This document shows, in pieces, positions 6,197 to 13,402 of a stretch of DNA of 14,864 bases. The notes under the pieces are model-generated. The model was not told the origin of the DNA, ran no database searches, and saw only the letters and a program-made list of their open reading frames with translations. This stretch comes from JAZDCJ01 sp036311985 (GTDB taxonomy: Bacteria > Actinomycetota > Actinomycetes > Actinomycetales > Micrococcaceae). The stretch lies in the NCBI RefSeq assembly GCF_036311985.1, contig NZ_JAZDCJ010000075.1, one strand, 5' to 3'. The position numbers and the translations under genes were made by a program. Each line of letters begins with the position of its first letter. The stretch's first letter is position 1.

Positions 6197-6240
6197 TGCC
6201 TTCAACATATAGACCCCGTCACGGACGCGAGAACAACACG

Positions 6241-6987
6241 ATGCCACGAATAGACAAGATCAACCGGGATCGGGTCCCGTTCGCCGTGGCCGCCCAACTG
6301 CGGGAACTACTTCTTAACGGCGACTATGCCCCCGGAGACAAGCTCCCCCCGGAGCGGAGCATGGTAGATCAGTTCGGGGTCGGCCGTAGTTCGATCAGGG
6401 AAGCCCTCCGCATGCTGGAGGCCGAGAATCTGGTCCGCACCGTTCATGGCGTGGGTGTCCTGGTGGTCGACAGCCAAAGTGAGCCCGTTAACGAAGAGGC
6501 TGACCAGAGCGGTTTGAGGTCTCTGCTGCTGGAAGGATCGACTGTCTTGGAGCTCTTGGAGGCCCGCCGTGGTTTGGAGGAGACGTCGGCTGGACTAGCT
6601 GCCACCCGCCTGACTCCGCAGGATGAGAAAGTCCTGCGTGAAATGGCGGCTCAATTCGAGCAGGTGGAGTCCGCGGAAGATTATGTCGCACTCGACGTGG
6701 AGTTCCATCTCGCGATCGCGCGTGCCGCTAAGAATCGGATCCTCCTCCGGCTCACCGAGGATATCCGGCAGGGGCTAGTTGGGTTTTCGTCGCGCGGCAT
6801 TCAGATGAGGGGCCGTCGTGAACGAGCGACTGCCGAACACAAGGCCATTATGGAGGCGATCGTAGCGCGCCGCCCGGGCGCCGCGAAGGCTGCCATGCTC
6901 AAACATCTCGAGGAGTCTGAACGTGACCTGCTGGCGGTAATTGACCGGCATGACGGGGTAGGCAACCCAACACAGGAGAGTGCATAG
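6241..6987 (+). CDS. GntR-family transcriptional regulator, FadR subfamily with FCD domain
   Basis: A 248-residue DNA-binding regulator. Residues about 12-77 form the winged helix-turn-helix (AAQLRELLLNGDYAPGDKLP, ERSMVDQFGVGRSSIREALR, then the wing VRTVHGVGVLVV). Residues about 100-240 form the all-helical FCD effector domain. Its metal-binding set is visible as D152 and H156 in LDVEFHLAIA, H200 in TAEHKAIMEAI and H222 in LKHLEES. FCD metal sites usually bind organic acids such as sugar acids or short carboxylates, so an acid intermediate is a likely inducer. ATG 6241 was preferred over TTG 6196 because a TATAAT lies at 6191-6196 and MPRIDKINRDRV is a natural start; the ribosome-binding site is weak (CGAGAA). 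It is divergent from the NTF2-like/tpiA unit and convergent with tetR. Confidence 0.92.
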   Translation: MPRIDKINRDRVPFAVAAQLRELLLNGDYAPGDKLPPERSMVDQFGVGRSSIREALRMLEAENLVRTVHGVGVLVVDSQSEPVNEEADQSGLRSLLLEGSTVLELLEARRGLEETSAGLAATRLTPQDEKVLREMAAQFEQVESAEDYVALDVEFHLAIARAAKNRILLRLTEDIRQGLVGFSSRGIQMRGRRERATAEHKAIMEAIVARRPGAAKAAMLKHLEESERDLLAVIDRHDGVGNPTQESA

Positions 6988-7060
6988 GACCCGTGCCGGC
7001 GGGGTTTCGTTCCTCATTTGGGGGCGCAACTTGTGGGGCAAGCACGCGCGGCAGAAGTTC

Positions 7061-7663
7061 CTATCCATGTTCTTCGCGGAGCATCGATGCGAGTCCGCGA
7101 ATGAGCACTTGGGCCGAAAAGGCAGTAGCGCTCTCGGGGCTGTACTGGGAATGGTCAATTGAGGCAGTGTACGCGGGTAAATTTTTCCGAATGTTTTCTG
7201 TCATGGCCGGTTCAGGGAACCCATGAGCCAGTCCCATGGCCTGGAAGTCAATCAATGCAGCGATCAAGCGTAGCTGCTCAGGAATGAACCCTGCTTCCAA
7301 AAGGGCGGCGAATACGGGCTCGTAGAGCGCAATGGTCCGTTCCTCGGAAATGGTGCTACCGAAGATCAGCGGCAGCATCCGCTTGTGTCGGGTATAGCCT
7401 GCCGTGAGTTGGCGGAGAAGCCGTTCCACTCCCTCACGCCATTGGGTCACCGGCGGCTGAGGCTCCATTCGCTCCAGCATCCTAAGCCGGGCGAGGTCGA
7501 TGACCTCGGCACGGCCGTCTACGTGACTGTAGAGCGACGAGGGTGCGACGCCGAGGGTCTTTGCCAGCTGCACCATTTGCAGGTCGCCCGTCTGCTCCAC
7601 AAGTGCGAGGGCCGCGTCGGCGATGCGCATTGGAGTCAGTATCGGAACCCTCGGGCGTACCAT
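7061..7663 (-). CDS. TetR-family transcriptional regulator
   Basis: A 200-residue repressor-type protein. The N-terminal helix-turn-helix spans about residues 10-58 (PMRIADAALALVEQTGDLQM, VQLAKTLGVAPSSLYSHVDG), followed by a helical ligand domain typical of the TetR C-terminal family (WREGVERLLRQLTAGYTRHK, then LIFGSTISEE and EAGFIPEQLRLIAALIDFQA). ATG 7663 was chosen because GGAGAAAA precedes it; the longer frame to 7693 would start inside the upstream hairpin. It lies 61 bp downstream of the nitroreductase stop in the same direction, with a strong stem-loop in the gap and little room for a promoter of its own. Expression therefore probably depends on read-through from the nitroreductase, which would give feedback control. 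Its targets are probably in the 8565-8835 divergent region. Confidence 0.88.
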   Translation of the reverse strand: MVRPRVPILTPMRIADAALALVEQTGDLQMVQLAKTLGVAPSSLYSHVDGRAEVIDLARLRMLERMEPQPPVTQWREGVERLLRQLTAGYTRHKRMLPLIFGSTISEERTIALYEPVFAALLEAGFIPEQLRLIAALIDFQAMGLAHGFPEPAMTENIRKNLPAYTASIDHSQYSPESATAFSAQVLIRGLASMLREEHG

Positions 7664-7680
7664 TTTTCTCCATTGATCGT

Positions 7681-7714
7681 GCCGGATCCGCACCCTTCGG
7701 TCTGCGGATCCGGC
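7681..7714. repeat. 12-bp perfect stem-loop between the nitroreductase and tetR
   Basis: GCCGGATCCGCA (7681-7692) and TGCGGATCCGGC (7703-7714) pair perfectly around a 10-nt loop containing CTTCGG. On the minus strand it begins 10 nt after the nitroreductase stop and ends 17 nt before the tetR start. No U-run follows, so it is not a textbook terminator. It may attenuate tetR or be a binding site for TetR itself. Confidence 0.6.
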
Positions 7715-7724
7715 CCCCTGCTGG

Positions 7725-8564
7725 TCAGCGCAGTTCGAAGCCGCGTTCCTGGACGGTGGTTCGAAGGTTCTCGCGCCCGTCCATGTAGTCCATGCTCGAA
7801 CCGTACACGACGGAGTCGATCCATGTTTTGGGCTTCATACCCTGAGTAGTGCGGAACTCCCGGAACGCATCCTCATAGCCGTGGACCCACTCGGCCGTTT
7901 CCCCGCTGTCGTAGTGGTTGTGGTGCAGCACGACAGACTGCGCCGGACGGGGCCGGATTCCGCTGCGGCGTTCGGGGTCCGGCTTTCCCACGGCCATGCC
8001 GAATACGACATAGCTGTAGGCCGGGATCCCGATTAGCGCGGCAACCTCCTTGGCATGGTTCCGCAGCGACCCCAGGTACGTGACGCCGAGGCCGATCGAT
8101 TCCGCGGCCACGGCTGCGTTCTGCGCTGCCAGGGCGGTGTCCACCGAGGCCATGAGGAACGAATCGAGGTGCCCGTAGACGGCAAGCCCGTTGCCGTGCT
8201 GCTCATTGATTCGTGCGTTCCTTGACAGGTCGGCGACCCAAAGAAGCACTGCCGGCGCTTCGCTGATGAATGGAGAGACAGCATTCATGGATTTACTGCC
8301 GGCCAGGTGCATCAGCTCCTCTCGGCGGTCCGGGTCAGTAATCACAACGACACTCCACTGGTGCAGATTCGAAGACGCCGAGGCCGATTGGGCGGCAGCA
8401 ATCATCGTCTCGACCGCGCCCTCGGGTAGTGGTTCGGGCAGAAAAGTCCGCACTGAGCGGTGGTCCAGCAGGTGTTCGACCTGCGCGTTCCAGATGAGGT
8501 TCTTGGGCTTGGGCTGGGTTCCGTAGCGGGCCTGCAGCAGTTCGTCTTGATGTTTCGTGTTCAT
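7725..8564 (-). CDS. NADPH-dependent FMN oxidoreductase, nitroreductase family (NfsA/FRP-like)
   Basis: A 279-residue flavoenzyme of the nitroreductase superfamily. The FMN-binding signature HRSVRTFLPEPLP begins at H35. The conserved SASSNLHQWSVVVITDPDRR segment follows at about residues 62-81, and the GVTYLGSLRN/GIPAYSYVVFGMAVGKPDP region typical of NfsA/FRP-like enzymes comes near the middle. These enzymes use NADPH to reduce nitro groups, quinones or flavins; the substrate here is unknown. The start is ATG 8564, directly after AAGGGAAGG; the longer frame to 8789 covers a promoter region and lacks family resemblance. It is divergent from the enolase-superfamily gene and followed by tetR, so it is likely a regulated member of the catabolic cluster. 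The C-terminal 40 residues (KPKTWIDSVVYGSSMDYMDG) extend past the core fold. Confidence 0.88.
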   Translation of the reverse strand: MNTKHQDELLQARYGTQPKPKNLIWNAQVEHLLDHRSVRTFLPEPLPEGAVETMIAAAQSASASSNLHQWSVVVITDPDRREELMHLAGSKSMNAVSPFISEAPAVLLWVADLSRNARINEQHGNGLAVYGHLDSFLMASVDTALAAQNAAVAAESIGLGVTYLGSLRNHAKEVAALIGIPAYSYVVFGMAVGKPDPERRSGIRPRPAQSVVLHHNHYDSGETAEWVHGYEDAFREFRTTQGMKPKTWIDSVVYGSSMDYMDGRENLRTTVQERGFELR

Positions 8565-8835
8565 GACCTTCCCTTTCCGAATCGGATTCGGTTTGTTCAA
8601 CAGGTCTGGACGAGTCTCTATTCCTAGCGCAACGACGGATCCCGCCAGTCGGGCGCCGCAGCGATCCAAGGCCTTGGAACCCCGACGAAGGCGGCGATAA
8701 AATTGGCCTTCTAAGGGCCCTTTCGGCGCCAGATAGCCACAGAACCTTCGGGCGGCAGCCCGAACATCCGCCTGGGAACGGGCGGCCAATTAATTTACTT
8801 CCCAAGTGGTCTGATAACTGATATCGTCTCTGTCC
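8565..8835. promoter_or_regulatory. Divergent promoter region of the nitroreductase and enolase-superfamily genes
   Basis: A 271-bp non-coding stretch rich in dyad symmetry. It holds TCCAAGGCCTTGGA (8665-8678), AAGGGCCCTT (8713-8722), a 7-bp stem TTCGGGC/GCCCGAA with a 4-nt loop (8747-8764), an AT-rich patch at about 8788-8800, and a GntR-like TGGTCTGATAA (8807-8817). Individual -35/-10 boxes are not clear. Confidence 0.5.
8665..8678. promoter_or_regulatory. 14-bp perfect palindrome TCCAAGGCCTTGGA, candidate TetR operator
   Basis: An exact 14-bp dyad lies about 100 bp upstream of the nitroreductase start, in the shared regulatory region. TetR-family proteins bind such palindromes. The assignment to the neighbouring tetR is inference from position. 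Confidence 0.35.
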
Positions 8836-10023
8836 ATGACGAACATCACATCCCTCCCGACGAAAGTTGCGGTCAACGACCAGTCAGCTTTGCTGTCGAA
8901 CAACGTTTCCAACATGGCTTCCACGAAGATCGTCAAAGCCGACGCGATCCTCGTCTCCTTGCCGTTTGCGTCGCCGGGCCTCGTGCCCTGGAACATGGAC
9001 GGTGACAAGGTTCCGGAAAAGCGCTTCGACGTACTGCTCGTGCGGCTGGAGACCAATACCGGTCTCGTCGGCTGGGGTGAGGCATTCTCCCGGAACCGTG
9101 ACAGGGCACTGCGGGACATGATCCAGACGAAGGTCCTCAGCCTGGTGGTGGGCCGCAATCCATACGAAATTGGCAAGATCAAGAACGACATCGAACGTCA
9201 GCTTCACAACTTCGGTCGTTCGGGCCCGTTGCAATACGGCGTCGGCGCAGTCGATCTCGCACTTTGGGATCTCATGGGAAAGTCCAGCGGCCTGCCTGTT
9301 GCTGAACTCCTGGGCGGACGGTACGCCAACGAGCTGGATGTCTACGCCAGCCTTCCCCGGGTGGGTGACGTTGATGCAATGCGTGACGTCATTGAGGAGG
9401 TCGTTACCCGCGGCTATAAGCACATCAAGTTGCACGACATTGACCCCAAGGTGATCCGAGCCGCATTTGCTGCAGCGCCCAAGGATGCCACGATGATGCT
9501 TGACCTGAACTGCCCATGGTCGGTTACCGTCGCTGAGGAAATGGCTCGCGACATGTCCGACCTCGGCGCGTACTGGTGGGAAGAGCCTGTGTGGCCGCCG
9601 GAGAACTACCGTGGCCTGGCCCGTTTGCGCAAAGAAGGGTATCGGACCGCCGCCGGCGAAAATGCGGGGACCTACTACGACTTCGTGGCGATGGTTGATG
9701 CCGGCGCTATCGACGTCGCCCAACCCGACGTCTCCAAGGTCGGCGGACTTACCGACACCCGAGCTATCGCGCAGCTCTGCGATGCGAACGGTCTGCAGAT
9801 CGTCCCCCATGCCGCCATCTTCGGGCCGGGTTTACTCGCAACCGTACATTTCAACGCTTCGCGCTACGACACCCCCTTTGTCGAACGGCTCTACTTCGAC
9901 TTCGAAGCGGAACTCTTTGGCGATGCCCTCGTTCCCGTCAACGGACGAGTCGCTGTACCCACAAACCCCGGCCTGGGGCACGATCCCAATGAAGAAGTTA
10001 TTGCCGAGTACCGCCTTGACTAA
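8836..10023 (+). CDS. Enolase-superfamily enzyme, mandelate racemase/muconate lactonizing type
   Basis: A 395-residue protein with an N-terminal capping domain (about 30-155) and a C-terminal TIM-like barrel. Metal ligands lie in the expected strands: D223 in MMLDLNCPW, the EEP motif at 249-251 after WW, and E275 in AAGENAG. The His-Asp dyad of the mandelate racemase subgroup is visible as D298 (QPDVSKVGG) and H325 (IVPHAAIFGPG). The usual KxK on the second barrel strand reads K198-L-H200, so one general base is altered. Family members abstract a proton alpha to a carboxylate, as racemases, acid-sugar dehydratases or cycloisomerases. Substrate is undetermined; the subgroup suggests an acid. 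ATG 8836 has no good ribosome-binding site; residues 1-29 look like an extension, so M27 is an alternative start. It is first in a rightward unit with the permease 33 bp downstream. Confidence 0.92.
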   Translation: MTNITSLPTKVAVNDQSALLSNNVSNMASTKIVKADAILVSLPFASPGLVPWNMDGDKVPEKRFDVLLVRLETNTGLVGWGEAFSRNRDRALRDMIQTKVLSLVVGRNPYEIGKIKNDIERQLHNFGRSGPLQYGVGAVDLALWDLMGKSSGLPVAELLGGRYANELDVYASLPRVGDVDAMRDVIEEVVTRGYKHIKLHDIDPKVIRAAFAAAPKDATMMLDLNCPWSVTVAEEMARDMSDLGAYWWEEPVWPPENYRGLARLRKEGYRTAAGENAGTYYDFVAMVDAGAIDVAQPDVSKVGGLTDTRAIAQLCDANGLQIVPHAAIFGPGLLATVHFNASRYDTPFVERLYFDFEAELFGDALVPVNGRVAVPTNPGLGHDPNEEVIAEYRLD

Positions 10024-10056
10024 GCAATCCACATTTCCCGCGAAGGAGCGGTTAGC

Positions 10057-11529
10057 GTGACAAATCCAAATCCAGCAGTACAGCACAATCTGACTGAGAC
10101 AGTCGAAGAGCTTGTCCCCACCCTGAAGCAACCAAAGAATGTCGAGCAGTACGGCCTCGAACCCGTTCCTGATGAGGAACGGAAGGTCGGATGGTTCTCC
10201 CTCTTCCAAATCATCATCAATGTTTTGCTGAATCCCGGCCTTATCCTGATCTCAGGCTTGGCAGTGGCCGCAGGACTCCCCTTCTGGGCCTCCGTTATCG
10301 CCATGACGCTGGGGGTCGTCATGGCCTTCATCCCGTACACAATTCTGGCTACGATCGGCGTGGACTACGGGCTCCCCGGCACTGTCGCCACCCGCGCCTT
10401 CCTAGGCATCAGAGGATCGCAAGTCATCATCGGCGGCATGCGCACCATCAGCTCCGCTTTCTGGTTTGCCTTCACAACACTGGCCGGCGCTGCCGGCATC
10501 GTGGCCATCATTAAGTCACTGTTCAACGCCGACGTTTCGCTTATTGTTGTGAGCCTCCTGTTCGCGGTTGCCCAGGCAGTGGTGGCACTGTTCGGCTATC
10601 ACTCACTGAAGTGGCTCTCCCGGGTCGCATTCCCCGTCAAGCTCTTCGTTATCGCGTACCTGCTGTGGTGGCTTGCAACCTCAGGTGCACCCGGCTTTGC
10701 TCCGGCTGAGGTCTTCTCCTTCGCGGGCACTGAAGGATGGAACTGGTCGATCATCGCCGTATGGGCCAGCGGTATGGCAGTTGGATGGTTCGCCCAAGTC
10801 ACGGACGCCGCAGACTACTGCCGCTACACCAACTCCCGGGTCCAGATGTGGACGGCAACTCTGCTGGCGGCAGTGGTTGGCGGTTTCGGCGCAGCTTTCT
10901 TCGGTGCTTACGCCGCAGCAGGCGCACTGGGCAAGACTGCCAACGCCTTTGAGGTCATCCCCAGCCTCAACCCCGGTGTAGTTACGCTCTTGCTCCTTCT
11001 GCTGTTGCTCGTCCTCGACAACTGGACCGTCAACGTCATGAACCTCTACACGGGCGGACTGGCGCTTGCCAACCTGATTTCCAAGCTTGGGCGCTTCTGG
11101 TCAACGATCGTAGTTGCAATTTTTGGGACGGTGCTTGCCGCTTTCCCCTTTATCGTGGAGCAGTTCACGGATGCCATCAACATTCTGGGTTACGGATTTG
11201 CGCCTCTGGTGGGCGTGTTCGTGGCTGACTACTTCATGAAGCGCGGCCATATAGATGTTCTCGGACTTTTCGACCGGAAGGGCCCCTACTGGTACTTCCA
11301 CGGATTCAACCTGTCCGCCGTGGCATGGGTCATCATCGGTGCAATCGGATACAACTTCGTGCCTGTCTGGCTGATGCAGGGGCCAGCGGTCGCAGTGGCG
11401 GTGGGAATCGGGCACGCACTCACCACATCGTTGCTGAAGCGCTTGGGTCCTGATAAGCCGTTGACATCAGCATCTACAGTCAAGGGCAACATTGACGAAG
11501 ATGGCCGGGACGCGAGTTTGGTGTCTTGA
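10057..11529 (+). CDS. NCS1-family nucleobase/hydantoin/allantoin-type permease
   Basis: A 490-residue integral membrane protein with about 12 hydrophobic helices and a hydrophilic N-terminus. Family features include the first helix after an ERKVGWFSLFQI-type lead, the FIPYTILATIGVDYGLPGTV region, the GWFAQVTDAADYCRYTNSRV loop and the helix-rich VVTLLLLLLLLVLDNWTVN segment. NCS1 proteins are cation symporters for cytosine, purines, uracil, allantoin, hydantoins or thiamine-like compounds. This makes import of a small, often nitrogen-containing ring compound the most likely role. GTG 10057 was chosen because AAGGAG lies 8 nt upstream. It follows the enolase-superfamily gene by 33 bp, probably in one transcript, and is separated from the amidohydrolase by a long hairpin. 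The precise substrate cannot be read from sequence. Confidence 0.93.
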   Translation: MTNPNPAVQHNLTETVEELVPTLKQPKNVEQYGLEPVPDEERKVGWFSLFQIIINVLLNPGLILISGLAVAAGLPFWASVIAMTLGVVMAFIPYTILATIGVDYGLPGTVATRAFLGIRGSQVIIGGMRTISSAFWFAFTTLAGAAGIVAIIKSLFNADVSLIVVSLLFAVAQAVVALFGYHSLKWLSRVAFPVKLFVIAYLLWWLATSGAPGFAPAEVFSFAGTEGWNWSIIAVWASGMAVGWFAQVTDAADYCRYTNSRVQMWTATLLAAVVGGFGAAFFGAYAAAGALGKTANAFEVIPSLNPGVVTLLLLLLLLVLDNWTVNVMNLYTGGLALANLISKLGRFWSTIVVAIFGTVLAAFPFIVEQFTDAINILGYGFAPLVGVFVADYFMKRGHIDVLGLFDRKGPYWYFHGFNLSAVAWVIIGAIGYNFVPVWLMQGPAVAVAVGIGHALTTSLLKRLGPDKPLTSASTVKGNIDEDGRDASLVS

Positions 11530-11541
11530 GCTAATAGGGAA

Positions 11542-11585
11542 GCTGACTGGTGTGCCGTTTCTCGAGAAACCGCACACCAGTCAGC
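11542..11585. repeat. 44-nt near-perfect inverted repeat between permease and amidohydrolase
   Basis: The two 22-nt arms meet at a central CTCGAG and are complementary except for one C-C mismatch. The outer 14 bp (GCTGACTGGTGTGC with GCACACCAGTCAGC) are perfect. It starts 12 nt past the permease stop. The flanking bases are A-rich (CGCAAAAGAAAAGC), with no U-run. It could be an attenuator, an RNA processing or stability element that sets different levels of permease and hydrolase, or a DNA-binding dyad. Confidence 0.65.
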
Positions 11586-11659
11586 GCAAAAGAAAAGCAA
11601 GTCTGGGGCTACATTCCGTCCGGGATCCTACGGCGGACGTCGAAAACAAGGAAAGTAAA

Positions 11660-13033
11660 ATGAACACTATTGCTATCAAATCGGCCACAGTTATTGATGG
11701 CCTTGGGGGTGCCCCGCTGCAAGGCGGCACCGTCGTGATGGAGAACGGCGTCTTCACCGCTGTAGGCCCGGACGGGTCGGTCCGGATTCCCGATGGCGCG
11801 ACCGTCGTTGACGGCACAGGAAAGTACGTCCTGCCTGGTTATGTCTCGGGCAATGTTCATCTTCTTGACGGCATCACCCTGCTCAGCGGCCCGGGCGGCA
11901 TCGAATACCTGGCGCGCTGGGAAGGGCGCTTGGCGGACGTCATCATCGAGGCCGCCCAGATCGGGCTGAAGAACGGTATGACCACCGTCTTCGACACCTA
12001 CAACGCACCCAGCCCTGTGCTCGCCGCCCGGGACCGCATCAACGCCGGCAAGGCGACCGCAGCGCGGATCTTTGCAGCAGGAACCATTATCGGCATGGGC
12101 GGACCGTTCAGCGCAGACCACCACGGCCGCAGCCGTCCCTACATCAGCAAGACCTTCGCCGACCGCCTCGACAGCCTCTTCGAGGTGGGCGTCGGACATC
12201 AACTGACAGTCCTTCCGACGAACGAAGTCCGTGCCCGTGTCCGCGACTACATCACCCGTGGTGTGGACATGGTTAAGGTATCGGTCAGCGAGCAGCTCGG
12301 TGGCATCGATATGGGCGGCCGCACGTACCTTTGCTTCAACGACAAAACCCTCAGGGCCATCGCAGAGGAAGTAAAGTCGGCAGGTATACCGTTGCTGACG
12401 CACACCTTCTCCACGCACGCGCTGGAGGCTGCCCTTGACGTCGAAGCAGACGTTCTGATCCACCCCACCATCACACGCCAGCAGCCGATCTCCACCGAAT
12501 TGGTCGACAAGCTGCTCGCGGTGGGATCGGCCAGCGCACTGCAATCGGTCACCCATGCGCACCAGAGCAGGTGGGAATCAGAAGGAAGCCGGTGGGCCAC
12601 CTACGCCGGCGGCCAGCACGCTCTGAACGAAAAGCTGCTGATCGACGCAGGGGCACCCATCATCCTCTCAACCGACGCCGGCTGCACCCCTCGCGACGTC
12701 CGCGAAGACCTCAACGTGGTGGATGACCCCGAATATCCGTGGACGATCGGCAGGGACCACCTCGCGTGGACACGCGCTGTGACGGAGAAGGGTATGGCGC
12801 CGATGGACGTCATCGTGGCATGCACCAGTGGCGTAGCCAAGGCCTACGGCCAGGACAAGATCGGTTCCATCCAGCCGGGCAAGTTCGCTGACCTGGTGGT
12901 TCTGGACGCCGACCCGTTGACGGACATTAACAACCTGGGTTCGATATCGGACGTGTACAAGGAAGGCACCAAGATCGACCGCGACGGCCTGCCGACCGAA
13001 GCCCTCGTGACGCAGCCAGTCCCCGTCGACTAA
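11660..13033 (+). CDS. Metal-dependent amidohydrolase (imidazolonepropionase-like), variant first metal motif
   Basis: A 457-residue cytosolic protein with the amidohydrolase composite fold. The N-terminal beta-sandwich opens with MNTIAIKSATVIDGLGG and leads to VLPGYVSGNVHLLDG; C-terminal closure is IGSIQPGKFADLVVLDADPL. Likely metal or catalytic residues are K206 (MVKVSVSEQ), H248 (LLTHTFSTH), H268 (VLIHPT) and D339 (STDAG). The usual HxH of strand 1 reads N65-V-H67, so one ligand is replaced by Asn. Family members hydrolyse cyclic or linear amides, lactams, lactones and related bonds; together with the NCS1 permease a ring-opening role is plausible. ATG 11660 was chosen because AAGGAAAG precedes it and MNTIAIKSATVIDG is the typical start; the longer frame would run through the hairpin at 11542-11585. 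A terminator follows the gene. Confidence 0.9.
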   Translation: MNTIAIKSATVIDGLGGAPLQGGTVVMENGVFTAVGPDGSVRIPDGATVVDGTGKYVLPGYVSGNVHLLDGITLLSGPGGIEYLARWEGRLADVIIEAAQIGLKNGMTTVFDTYNAPSPVLAARDRINAGKATAARIFAAGTIIGMGGPFSADHHGRSRPYISKTFADRLDSLFEVGVGHQLTVLPTNEVRARVRDYITRGVDMVKVSVSEQLGGIDMGGRTYLCFNDKTLRAIAEEVKSAGIPLLTHTFSTHALEAALDVEADVLIHPTITRQQPISTELVDKLLAVGSASALQSVTHAHQSRWESEGSRWATYAGGQHALNEKLLIDAGAPIILSTDAGCTPRDVREDLNVVDDPEYPWTIGRDHLAWTRAVTEKGMAPMDVIVACTSGVAKAYGQDKIGSIQPGKFADLVVLDADPLTDINNLGSISDVYKEGTKIDRDGLPTEALVTQPVPVD

Positions 13034-13402
13034 GACACCGCGTAGCGCTTCAGGGCAGGTGGCGGATTGGCCTGAAAGCGCACCGGTGTGCTGCGCGACG
13101 GTAACACGGACCACACCCTCCAAAGGCAGGGTAAGAATCATGGTCCTAAAGCAGTGGGGGATGGCGAACGCTCGCGACGCCATCCCCCTCTCGCATCCGC
13201 TTAAGACCAAGACCGGCCTCGCTCCCTAAGACTGGCCCTGCCAACGTAAGCTCCAGCAAGCGGGGAACGACGCCGGGCAGGAGGCTAAGCGGTGAAATCC
13301 CGGATCCGGCGCTACTAACGCTGGAAGAAGCCTCCATGGTCGGCTACGGGGCCGGAAATTGGTCCGGTATCAGGTAACACCCCAGCAACGCCTCGAGGAC
13401 GA
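13034..13402. other. Intergenic stretch between amidohydrolase and MFS gene
   Basis: No gene is seen. It holds a bulged stem (about 13045-13054 with 13071-13081), the strong terminator-like hairpin at 13156-13188, and about 200 bp that should carry the promoter of the MFS gene. No clear -35/-10 pair was picked out. Confidence 0.5.
13156..13188 (+). terminator. Rho-independent-like terminator after the amidohydrolase
   Basis: An 11-bp perfect GC-rich stem, GGGGGATGGCG (13156-13166) with CGCCATCCCCC (13178-13188), has an 11-nt loop and is followed by TCTCGCATC. The U-run is weak, as is common in actinobacteria. It probably closes the permease/amidohydrolase transcript and makes the MFS gene a separate unit. 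Confidence 0.7.

Larger units (their letters stand above)
5672..6240. other. Divergent regulatory region between the NTF2-like gene and gntR
   Basis: This 569-bp gap has no gene I trust. It holds the candidate leftward promoter and palindrome near 5905-5932, a perfect TATAAT at 6191-6196 facing gntR, and an AT-rich island at about 5905-5945 that stands out from the surrounding GC. One plus-strand frame at 5978-6195 gives a Cys- and Gly-rich translation with no ATG or GTG start and no ribosome-binding site; it could be decayed coding sequence. Confidence 0.5.

Noticed and set aside
5978..6253. Cys/Gly-rich plus-strand frame starting LANPTCPGVLCAGGHGGQTK
   Set aside because: It looks slightly like a zinc-ribbon remnant of a transposase, but has only a TTG start, no ribosome-binding site, and overlaps the gntR promoter and start. 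Not enough to call a gene.
8564..8789. N-terminal extension of the nitroreductase to 8789
   Set aside because: The extension is Arg-rich, has no family match and covers the palindromic promoter region; ATG 8564 has a strong ribosome-binding site.
8884..9810. 308-codon open frame on the minus strand
   Set aside because: It lies wholly antisense within the enolase-superfamily gene, whose catalytic motifs fix the plus strand as coding.
11492..11659. N-terminal extension of the amidohydrolase to 11492
   Set aside because: It overlaps the permease C-terminus and runs through the 44-nt hairpin; ATG 11660 starts exactly at the family N-terminus.
11609..12562. 317-codon open frame on the minus strand
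   Set aside because: It is antisense to the amidohydrolase, which has full family signatures; the shadow has no recognisable domain.
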